A stretch of 64,000 nt of DNA from Caprella mutica (lineage: Eukaryota; Arthropoda; Malacostraca; Amphipoda; Caprellidae), in the NCBI GenBank assembly GCA_947561585.1, contig CANNZV010000129.1, forward strand, positions 186,001 to 250,000, read 5' to 3'. Of the stretch, positions 24,981 through 34,232 are shown piece by piece (positions within the stretch are counted from its first letter, which is position 1; every line of letters starts with the position of its first letter). Both the position numbers and the translations under genes were made by a program. A model generated the notes under the pieces. The model saw only the letters and a list, made by a program, of their open reading frames with translations, did no database searches and was not told the DNA's origin.

Positions 24981-25106
24981 GAAATAAACGATTATAAAAG
25001 AAAAAAAAAATCTATGAAATATGAAATTATATTTATCGATGATAACCTAAAGATAAACTTCAGTTATCATATTGCATTAACCTCATTAATTAATAATCCT
25101 ACTGTG

Positions 25107-25182
25107 TCCAGGATGGTCGAGTGGTTAGTGTCGCAAGCAGAAGTCAACATGGTGCTGGTTCGAGACCTGGCAACATCACTTC
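25107..25182 (+). ncRNA. tRNA-like sequence, probable SINE head or tRNA pseudogene
   Basis: An A-box TGGTCGAGTGG and a B-box GGTTCGAGACC are present at a tRNA-like distance. The T-arm and acceptor stems do not pair well, so this is unlikely to be a functional tRNA. It could be the Pol III promoter head of a SINE. Confidence 0.5.
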
Positions 25183-25300
25183 ATTTCTTTCTCCATTTCT
25201 TTCCATTTAATTTGTATATAACAATATGTATCATTCAACTAATTCATGTAAAGTCAAACTTACATCTACAAATGCAGTATATGTTAGGAAATAATAATTT

Positions 25301-25760
25301 TGGTATTCTTCTATGGTTATGGGTGAAATTATCTGATAGTATAGGAGATTCCCCCCTTTAATTATAGGAGTGAACATGGTAGAAAACTTGGACATAAGCA
25401 TCCCCAATTCTCTTCTATGATTATGGTAGAAAGACTCCTTTAATATCCCAAAATCTTCCATGATTATGGGTGAAATCATCTGATAGTATAGGAGATTCCC
25501 CCTTTTAATTATAGGAGTGAGCATGGTAGAAAACTTGGACATAAGCACCCCCAATTCTCTTCTATGATTATGGTAGAAACACTCCTTTAATATCCCAAAA
25601 TCTTCCATGATTATGGGTGAAATCATCTGATAGTATGGGAGATTCCCCCCTTTAATTATAGGAGTGAACATGGTAGAAAACTTGGACATAAGCACCCCCA
25701 ATTCTCTTCTATGATTATGGTAGAAAGGCTCCTTTAATCTCCCAAAATCTTCTATGTCCC
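25301..25760. repeat. 147-bp tandem repeat
   Basis: Three and a bit copies with a period of exactly 147 bp (units start at about 25341, 25488, 25635 at ATAGGAGATTC). As 147 is 49 codons, one minus-strand frame remains open through the array and repeats a 49-residue block. I regard this as incidental. Confidence 0.88.
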
Positions 25761-25781
25761 CCCTATAATTTTCTCCCTGGG

Positions 25782-26297
25782 GAGATATTGCACGCAATTT
25801 AATTAACCATTTCAATTCTTTTATTGCATTGTATTTATTTTATTTTATTTATTTGTTATTGAAATTGTATTCATTTTTCCTCGTAAATCATTAGTTTATT
25901 AGTAAGAATGGAATAGTACTTAATATATCAAGTATTCAAGTTACAATACATATTATTAATTACAATACATAAATACAGTTGCCAAACTATTTTTTGATCT
26001 TGATTCAAATAAATTATCAACTCACATTAATAAATTATATTTACCATGCGAAAAATGTATCATCATATGCGATGAATCTATAGCGCGAAAATTGAGGTGC
26101 GGTGTAATTTTCAAATCACAGAGATTAAATTAATTTTAATTTGATCATTGACTCCTGTTAAAGTAAATTAACTTACAATATAACAAATATTTTATATTTT
26201 AAACACATTCTACAATTACAATAGCAAGAAATAACTTGAGAGGAAGAACTAAGAAACTTGCTAAAAATAATATTGAATAAAATACATTTGCAAGTAA
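25782..26297. other. Unassigned AT-rich DNA
   Basis: No supported feature. Confidence 0.5.
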
Positions 26298-27171
26298 GGG
26301 GACAGTCCCAGCCATTCTCTGTTTTTTTTTTATCCAAATATTTTTTTCTTCACTAAAGTGCTCCTAGTGTTCTAACACTCAGGTAGGTAAAAATATCACA
26401 TCGCTAACTAACTCCCGAGACAGTGGAGGGGGGTTTGATGAGAGGGGTTAGGGAGTAAAAATCGATAAACTAGTGGATTTTGGTTGTTTGTTCCTGCTCT
26501 TGTATTTATGTTGAACTTTATCACAGTGAGTCAGGTGGTGCCTGATGACACCCCAACCTTCGAATTGACAGTACTGGGCTTGCCTGGCCTGGAAGATTTA
26601 GTGGCAAACACAAAAACATTTTTTTTTGTATTTTCATCTTCTTTTGTTATATTTTATTATTATTGCTCTCCTGAATAATTGCAAATGTTGTATATTTCGT
26701 TTTCATTTTTGATATTTTTCAAAAAATTTGGAAGTTACAGTATTACAGTTTATGGCATTCGATGATCCTATGAATTCTCTACAATATGTTGCAAATATAT
26801 TTTTGATTTTGGCCTTAAATTTTTGAATATACAGTGTTAATTTTTTTTTAAAGTGAAATTTTTGAAATTTTTAAAAAATTCGATGAAAAAATTCTAAAAT
26901 TGAAATTTTGTTTGCTACATGTTGTAGAGCTTTCATAGAAGCATCGAAAGCAGAAAACCGCTGTACCCTAACTTCAAAACTTTGGGAGTAATACGTTTTT
27001 TGCAAATTGGTTCAAAGCTCGGTGTTACTCGTGTTACTCGTTCGAAACTCGTCAAATCGAAAAAAATTCATAAACAAAAACAAAACCAAATTCAATTTTA
27101 TAAATGAGTACAAAGTTTCACAACCGTAGCTTCAATAATAAACAAGTTTTTACAAACCTGGGACTGTCCCC
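26298..27171. mobile_element. PIF/Harbinger-like non-autonomous element
   Basis: An 874-bp segment. The ends read GGGGACAGTCCCAG at the left and the inverse CTGGGACTGTCCCC at the right, flanked by TAA (26295-26297 and 27172-27174). A TAA/TTA triplet duplication and GGG-starting ends fit PIF/Harbinger. No transposase; the small frame at 26484-26678 is not recognised. Confidence 0.7.
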
Positions 27172-27218
27172 TAAAAACTATTAATGTTATATTAAAGCTA
27201 ATGCGTTTACCACCATAA

Positions 27219-27399
27219 AGGTTTGTTCACACATGTCAGTGATCCATCCGGTTCGTCTCCGGTCCGTCTCCTCTCAGTGCTTCAGTTTCATGGACAAATA
27301 TTTTAAATTAAAACGGAAACAGTACCGGCTCTTCTCAGTGCTAAAAAATAACTGAAAAGAGCAAGACTGGACGCACACCTGAGATGTGTGAACTAGCCT
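27219..27399. mobile_element. MITE with AGG(T/C)T(T/A)GTTCACACAT ends
   Basis: A 181-bp element. Left end AGGTTTGTTCACACATGTCA pairs with inverted right end AGGCTAGTTCACACATCTCA. TAA duplications at 27216-27218 and 27400-27402 suggest a PIF/Harbinger-type MITE. Confidence 0.75.
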
Positions 27400-27616
27400 T
27401 AAATATTTTTTTATGTTCTACCCAAAGACTCTCTCGGTACACTGATTTAAATGCTTTTCAATACGCCAATCTATTGCGAAAGTGACCTTAATAGTCAATC
27501 TATTCTAATAACCAGATATTGCAATCTTCTTTCTAGCTCAAACCAATAAAAAGAAATCGTCTAACAAAGTAGCGTGAATATATAAACATTATCTGGAACA
27601 GCAATTAGCAATATTC

Positions 27617-28100
27617 ATCTATATTAAATGAACTGCATTTCATGTTAACTAACATTCATGTTAACTAACATTCATGTTAACTAACATTCATGTTAACTAA
27701 CATTCATGTTAACTAACATTCATGTTAACTAACATTCATGTTAACTAACATTCATGTTAACTAACATTCATGTTAACTAACATTCATGTTAACTAACATT
27801 CATGTTAACTAACATTCATGTTAACTAACATTCATGTTAACTAACATTCATGTTAACTAACATTCATGTTAACTAACATTCATGTTAACTAACATTCATG
27901 TTAACTAACATTCATGTTAACTAACATTCATGTTAACTAACATTCATGTTAACTAACATTCATGTTAACTAACATTCATGTTAACTAACATTCATGTTAA
28001 CTAACATTCATGTTAACTAACATTCATGTTAACTAACATTCATATTAACTAACATTAATGTGAATACTACACTAACTTTCTCAGTTCATTTAATATAGAT
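27617..28100. mobile_element. Inverted-repeat element wrapping a 16-bp array
   Basis: Perfect 19-bp inverted repeats ATCTATATTAAATGAACTG (27617-27635) and their inverse (28082-28100) directly flank the 16-bp array. The arrangement copies that of the hAT-like element at 110-1460. Confidence 0.65.
27646..28062. repeat. 16-bp CATGTTAACTAACATT array
   Basis: About 26 almost identical copies. Each unit contains the dyad GTTAAC. Very low divergence implies recent expansion. Confidence 0.95.
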
Positions 28101-28367
28101 AGTTATTATTTAGTAAAGTGTGACTAAAGAATTAAGGTGTAAGCTATTTTCTTAAATGATTAGTTTTTATTCGTTTGAGTTATAAAGTCAATTACAGTTA
28201 CTGGCTATTATCGTTTATTGATGTCTGCAAAATGATAAAGAAAGAGTATATATTAGCTAGCAATTCATTGGTGGTATTGGGAGAAATAAACATATGTTGA
28301 AACTTACAAAATGTGATAATATTACAATATTCAATAAATAATAATTACTAGTGTTTTGTTAATGGTA

Positions 28368-29683
28368 GGGGAGAACCGGGAGCATTCGGACACTTTTGGG
28401 AAAAAAGAATAATTCGTAAACTAATTTGAATTTAACTATATAAATATTTCCATATGTAGATAAATCATTCTACTTCAATTTTGTTAAGACTGTTTTACAG
28501 TTTAAACCTTCATTCGAAAGTTATAAGACAAAATGTAATAGAGATTCATGTGTCCGAATGCTCCTTCCTAGAGGGAGACTTCGGACAAGCTGGGAGGATG
28601 ATTCGGACACTATAAAAATGGTTAAAACATTGAAAATTTGGGTAATTAAACGATAGGATTGAATTCGGATCTACTAATTTAATTGAAATAAACCATAATG
28701 ACTTGTTATTCACAGTAATAATTCATCGTATTTGAAATTTTATCATAATAATATTATTGTACTGATTGAACATTTTCTCCAACAAAATATAGATAGCCCA
28801 TGAGTAATAACTGTGAAATTATCCTTATATTTAATAGCTAAATATCGAAAACAAATGGTATAACTATGTATATCCTTTTACTTTTGGTATAACTATTTCC
28901 TTTTATTGGAATTCACCAAAATTAGTAAATTACATCTTAAATATTTCATTGAATGTTTAAAGTATAGTCCATAAGTGTAGATCTTGCTACACCTCCAATT
29001 TTAGCATCTTTTCTGTCAGATAAACATTTTAGGAATTCATCAAATGTTTTTTTGAATACCTTCTATATTACGGACTCTATTAGCTTTCCTTTTATAATGA
29101 AAAAGCATGAATACGATCGCAAAACTGTCAAATAAAGACACTAATATTGAAAGTTGCAACTAATCTTATACACGAATGCTATGCCAATTAAAATAATTCA
29201 GAATGTCCTTTTTAATAAGAATTACTTCAATAAATTGTAATGGTGGACTGAATCGGATACAGAGGGAAGGTTTGGACACAGTCCGAACCAACCTAAACAG
29301 AAGTGTCCGATTCATCCCAAATGACACTTCAAAATTAAAAACATCACCATTTTTCTAATTTAATTTGTATTATTTTTTTAACACACCAAACAAAACATGA
29401 AATATTGCTATAATTCATGCCTTTGAGATTGAGAATCAGTTTCGTATTCATATAGTCCACACACGATCCAATTGAATCACGAAAAATTACATCAATATTG
29501 AAGAAAACAGTAAATTACACCTCGGGGGCGGCACACTACATCTCCACACGGGATCTTTCAAATAGCTGACGGCTAACACCTCGCACACATTCAGTTGCAA
29601 TAAGAGGTAGTTCCAACGATTGTAAACATGTTTAAACGAGTTGTCTGAACTATCCCTCTGTCCGAATGCTCCCGGTTCTCCCC
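28368..29683. mobile_element. TA-flanked element with GGGGAGAACCGGGAGCATTC ends
   Basis: A 1,316-bp element with perfect inverted ends of about 26 bp and TA duplications at 28366-28367 and 29684-29685. The motif TTCGGACA recurs inside both ends (for example near 28550 and 28605, and inverted near 29250-29310) as subterminal repeats. No transposase frame; a non-autonomous Tc1/mariner-superfamily-like element is the best guess. Confidence 0.75.
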
Positions 29684-29690
29684 TATATAA

Positions 29691-31064
29691 TAACGGTTCC
29701 CGGGTAGAAGCCCACAGGAAAGAAGCCCATAGGAAAAATGCCCACAGGAAAAAAGCCCACAGGAAAAATGCTCACAGGAAAAACACTCACAAGGAAAAAT
29801 GCCCACAGGGAAAAATGCTCTCAAGGAAAAAAGCCCACAAGAAAAAAGCCCTCAACTACCTAACATTTATAATACAGAAAACCATAAAGGTGTTTTAAAT
29901 AAGGGCATAAGTACGTTAGCGGTAAATATTTTGAAATACAGTTGTTTTCAATTTTTTTTATGAAGTTTAATATCAGCTTTCAGCCATTTCGACTATATCG
30001 CCGAAGTCAAAAATAAATTTAAAAAAGGTCTGGAAGAAGCAGTCAGAAAAGAAAGTGGCTCAATGATCAGTGTCACTTAATTACCACCGTTGGTGACAAA
30101 GCTAATAGATGTAAAAAAAATATAATTGAAATGGTAAAATGAAAATCACGGATAATTTTCAAATTAATATACTATCATTACTATAAAATTTAATCTGAAT
30201 AAGTATACAATTAATCTTAGCTATGAAGACTTTCAAAATGTGACAAAAGATGCAAGACTTAGACAACTAATTGAATATTCTTGCCTTTGTAAACATATAT
30301 TCTTATTTAAAACACTTTTATGGTTTTCTGTATTTTAAGAATTAGGTAGTTGTGGGCTTTTATACCTGTGGGCTTTTTTCCTTTCGGGCATTTTTCCCTG
30401 TGAGCCTTTTTCCTTGTGGGTATTTTTCCTGTGGGCATTTTTCCTTGTGGGTATTTTTCGTGTGGATATTTTTCCTGTGAACTTTTTTTCTTGTGGGCTT
30501 TTTTCCTGTGCCATTTTTCCTTTGGGCATTTTTCGTGTGGATATTTTTCCTGTGGACTTTTTTCTTGTGGGCTTTTTTCCTGTGGCCATTTTTCTTGTGG
30601 ATATTTTTCCTGTGGGCTTTTTTTCTTGTGGGCTTTTTTCCTGTAGCCATTTTTCTTGTGGATATTTTTCCTGTGGGCTTTTTTCCTTGTGGGCATTTTT
30701 CCTGTGGGCTTTATTCCTGTGGGCTTTTTTTCTTGTGGGCTTTTTTCCTGTGGCCATTTTTCTTGTGGATATTTTTCCTGTGGGCATTTTTTCTTGTGGG
30801 CTTTTTTCCTGTAGCCATTTTTCATGTGGATATTTTTCCTGTGGGCTTTTTTTCTTGTGGGCTTTTTTCCTGTGGCCATTTTTCTTGTGGATATTTTTCC
30901 TGTGGGCTTTTTTTCTTGTGGGCTTTTTTCCTGTGGCCATTTTTCTTGTGGATATTTTTCCTGTGGGCTTTTTTTCTTGTGGGCTTTTTTCCTGTGGGCT
31001 TTTTTCCTGTGGGCTTTTTTCCTGTGGGCTTTTTTCCTCTGGGCTTTTATCCGGTCACCATAGT
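29691..31064. mobile_element. Fold-back element with AAGCCCACAGGAAAA arms
   Basis: The left arm (29704-29865) is a 15-17-bp tandem array of AAGCCCACAGGAAAA. The right arm (30355-31050) is the same array inverted and longer. Each arm ends inward at the same unique sequence (CTACCTAA, then TACAGAAAACCATAAA, then GTGTTTTAAATAAG) at 29868-29912 and, inverted, 30303-30350. The middle (29913-30302) is single-copy here. The layout equals that of Drosophila FB elements. All long frames over the arms are artefacts. Confidence 0.8.
30355..31050. repeat. 15-bp array with about 61-bp higher-order unit
   Basis: Basic unit CTTTTTTCCTGTGGG. Variants (CCATTTTTCTTGTGGATATT) recur every fourth unit, giving a higher-order period of about 61 bp. 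Confidence 0.88.
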
Positions 31065-31545
31065 AACACACTAGCAGTCATATTTTCTATATATAAATAT
31101 GAACAGTTGCTCATAGTTTTGCAATATGACTTCTACAGGTGTTATCATATTGTAAATCAATTGAAAATGGTTATTAAATTTTTCTATTAAAACAAATATA
31201 CTATATATATATGTAACAATTCACTTTAATATTATATATAGTTATGTGTACTGTATATATATTTCAGACTATAAGATAAGACACATGAATAAAATAGATG
31301 TATCTACTGAACATGCGAATTTTATCGGATTAATATACAATTGGTGACTTTTTCTTATTTTCACGGTATAATATAGCAGGTAAAAGAATATCTTTTTCTT
31401 AATTAAAATCATAACAGAAATATTGTGTCCATATCATTTTTTTATTCGCCTGACATTTTATTCATTGTTTTGTGTATAATTATCTTAATTTGGTTTGCAA
31501 AAATAATTTCCTTTTTTCAACACATTTGTTATTTGCAATTAATTA
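31065..31545. other. Unassigned AT-rich DNA
   Basis: A TATATATA microsatellite near 31202-31260; otherwise nothing supported. Confidence 0.5.
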
Positions 31546-31643
31546 GGATAAGTTCCAAGTTGTCGGACGGTTTCACATTTTCGATCAAATTTGATCGTAT
31601 GTGAACAGAAATGTGGAACCGTCCTATAACTCGGAACATACTC
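31546..31643. mobile_element. MITE, GGGTAAGTTC family, copy 3
   Basis: A 98-bp hairpin. Left end GGATAAGTTCCAAGTTGTCG pairs with the inverted right end, with TA at 31544-31545 and 31644-31645. This is the shortest copy; the loop contains ATCAAATTTGAT. Confidence 0.8.
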
Positions 31644-32814
31644 TATACTCTATTTGCACTAAATCAAAGGACTATAAATAATTACCTTTATTTAACATTT
31701 TACCTATTTTAACAGTTACTATAATTGTTACTTATGATACCTGTAAGTATTTCTCTATGATTGAAAATGATGAATTAATTAATTCATTATTAAAAATTGT
31801 TAACATTTCGTCGCATATATTTTAATAAACTAATATAAGCAATACACGATTTAGATTAAATGATAAACATGAAATATATCACAGGCAACAAAATTCATGA
31901 TATAAATTAAAATTAAAATGAACAAATTATAGTTCGTAGAAATTAAATTGAAAGTTTATTATTAATATGACTTTCCTAATATTATAGATTTTACTTAATT
32001 GATTTAATAAACTAATATAACAAGAATCTCCTAACCAGATTGAAATGTGAAATAGTATTATGAATCGGAACGTAACCATAAGTATAGTAGATATCTAATT
32101 TGCTAAATGTCTATAGTCCTCATTTCAATCACAGAAAAGATATAATGTAACCATTTCACTTGGTAAATAATGATTATTACATATTTTCTTACATCATCGA
32201 AAACGTTGAATCATCCGATAGAGCTTTATTTATTGTTTATTGAGAAACTGTTACATACATATACATAGTTAAAAATCTTTTATATAAAAAAAAACTTTTG
32301 AGACAGTAAAAATAATGGTAAATAATATATGTATATACAGTTGATTCTAAAAAAGTCAAAAAGCTTATAGAATCTATAAATTAAAAAATAGTACACAAAA
32401 AATATTAAAAACATACCAAGTTACCGGTACTAAAATTTCTCTATATTGGTTAGAACAGAAATCTTTATATTTCTTTTTTAAAACATAGTTTGACATTTGT
32501 TGTTTTAAAAATTTCTGGCAGTTTATTAAAAGCTTCTATTGATCTGAAAATAGTAAAATTTCTTTTGACTTTCTAATCTAATAGGAGGAAGGTTCAAATT
32601 TGTGCCCCATGTATGATGGTTATGGGAAGGGATGAAATCAATAAAATATTGTTCTAAAATATCTGGTTCATAAAAAAGTGCTTTCCTTAAAACAATAATA
32701 AAAAATAATCACATACATCATCAAATTTAAGAATCCTAAGTTTAAAATACATTGTGTTGGTTGGCATTAAAGGAGTAAAATTTTCATCTCTTTTTACATT
32801 TAAAATAATTCTAG
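31644..32814. other. Unassigned AT-rich DNA
   Basis: No supported gene, inverted repeat or array. Confidence 0.5.
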
Positions 32815-33495
32815 GTATGTATTGACAAACAGTTATAGGTAACTAGGTAAGCATTGATAAACACTAGTAAATTACTAGGTAGGTATTGACAAACAGTTGT
32901 AGGTAAGTAGGTAGGTATTGATGAACACTAGTAGGTAACTAGGTAGGTATCGTTGAACACTAGTAGGTACTTAGGTAGGTATTGATCAACATTTAGTAGG
33001 TAACTAGGTAGGTATTGATAAACACTGGTAGGTATTGACAAACAGTTGTAGGTAACTAGGTTGGAATTGATGAACACTAGTAGATAACTAGATAGGTATT
33101 AACAAACAGTTGTAGGTAATTAGATATTATTTATGATCACTACATAGTAGGTAACTAGCTAGGTAGGTATTGATGAATACAAGTAGGTAACTAGCTAGGT
33201 TTTGATGAACACTAGTAGGTAACTAGGTAGGTATTGATGAATACTAGTAGGTAACTAGGACCTAGATTGGTATTTATAAACAGTTGTAGGCAACTAGGTA
33301 GGTACTGGTAAACACAAGAAGGTAACTAATTAGGTATTGAGAAGCAGTTGTAGGCAACTAGGTAGGCATTGATAAACACCAGTAGGTAACTAGGTAGGTA
33401 TTGACAAACAGTTGTAGGTAACTAAGTAGGTACTGATAAATACTACGTAGTAGATATAACTAGGTAAGTAGTGATAACCACCAGTAGGTACTAGA
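32815..33495. repeat. About 32-bp TAGGTATTGATAAACACTAG array
   Basis: About 21 diverged units alternating two variants (GACAAACAGTTGTAG and GATGAACACTAGTAG). The same family occurs at 20036, 41645 and 42465. Confidence 0.9.
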
Positions 33496-33711
33496 TTTAA
33501 TTAACATTAATACAAATATTAATAAAAACTATATACATATTTCTATCATTTACATTAGAAAAGAAAGAATAGGAAAATGTGAAATATATAGTAAGAAATA
33601 TAGTAAGAAATTGCAATAGTGATTAGTATGATCTTTTTCATTTATTTCTTATGCATATTTAATTTAGATATATACCCCAATTAACCGAAGTAGTTTTAGC
33701 AGAAGGGAGAT

Positions 33712-34210
33712 ATGTCCCCCTTGCAGAGGTGGATATCCACACTCTGTCCCACGTCTTGCAGAGGGGGACATCCGCACTCTGTCCCACGTCTTGCAGAGGG
33801 GGACATCCGCACTCTGTCCCACGTCTTGCAGAGGGGGACATCCGCACTCTGTCCCACGTCTTGCAGAGGGGGACATCTACACTCTGTCCCACGTCTTGAA
33901 TCCCTCTATAGCGAGGAACATCCGCACTCTGTCCCACGTCTTAAATCCCTCTTCACTCTATAGCGAGGGACATCCATACTCTGTCCCGCGTGGGTCCCAC
34001 GTCTTGAAAAAATAGTGGGATAAGACGTGGGACAATGTGGATGTCCCCCTCTGTCAGAGAGAGACAAGACGTGGGATCAGACGTCTTTCAGAGGGGGACC
34101 CCTGTGCAAATGAAGAGGGTGCAGACGTCTGATTTCCCCCGCCCCACATCTTGCCTTACGTCTTAAATCCCTCTATAGCGAGGGGTATCAGACGTCTTAA
34201 GACCTGGGAC
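33712..34210. repeat. 35-bp GGGGGACATCCGCACTCTGT array and degenerate copies
   Basis: At least five 35-bp units (33723-33900) followed by shuffled pieces (TCCCACGTCTT, CTCTATAGCGAGG, CAGACGTCT). The words match those of the 24-bp array at 18226, which supports the two being opposite arms of the 16-kb insertion. Confidence 0.85.
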
Positions 34211-34232
34211 AAACAGCTTTTGGTTAGCTGGG

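Larger units (their letters stand above)
23661..25781. mobile_element. 2.1-kb fold-back element with tandem-repeat arms
   Basis: The outer ends match inverted for about 43 bp with few differences: CCCAGGGAGAATATTATGGT at the left and CCCAGGGAGAAAATTATAGG inverted at 25781. A third inverted copy of the end lies at about 24740-24763. Together 23661-24763 make a large hairpin (about 230 bp of unique inverted arm plus 60-bp repeats). Inside are the 60-bp array, a 62-bp repeat, a tRNA-like segment and a 147-bp array. No transposase or evident target duplication. Confidence 0.7.
18197..34232. mobile_element. 16-kb composite insertion splitting the 37-bp satellite
   Basis: The left edge reads CCCAGCTAACCA and the right edge TGGTTAGCTGGG, a perfect 12-bp inverted repeat, flanked by TA at 18195-18196 and 34233-34234. 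Removing the block and one TA joins TTTATACC-TA-CGTATTAA, exactly one satellite unit in phase. The outer arms are GTCCCACG-rich minisatellites (18226-18665 and 33712-34210). The simplest reading is one TA-targeting element whose centre then accumulated nested insertions. No transposase of its own is recognised. Confidence 0.7.

Noticed and set aside
25107..25182. Functional tRNA gene
   Set aside because: A- and B-boxes are present but the acceptor and T stems do not pair.
25231..25815. 194-residue minus-strand frame with three 49-residue repeats
   Set aside because: The 147-bp period keeps the frame open; no family resemblance and it starts inside a transposon-like element.
30307..31190. Lys-rich and Phe/Leu/Trp-rich frames up to 258 residues
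   Set aside because: Translations of the 15-bp repeats in the fold-back arms; several overlapping frames on both strands cannot all be genes.
33659..34015. Cys/Pro-rich frames on both strands
   Set aside because: Translations of the 35-bp GC-rich array.
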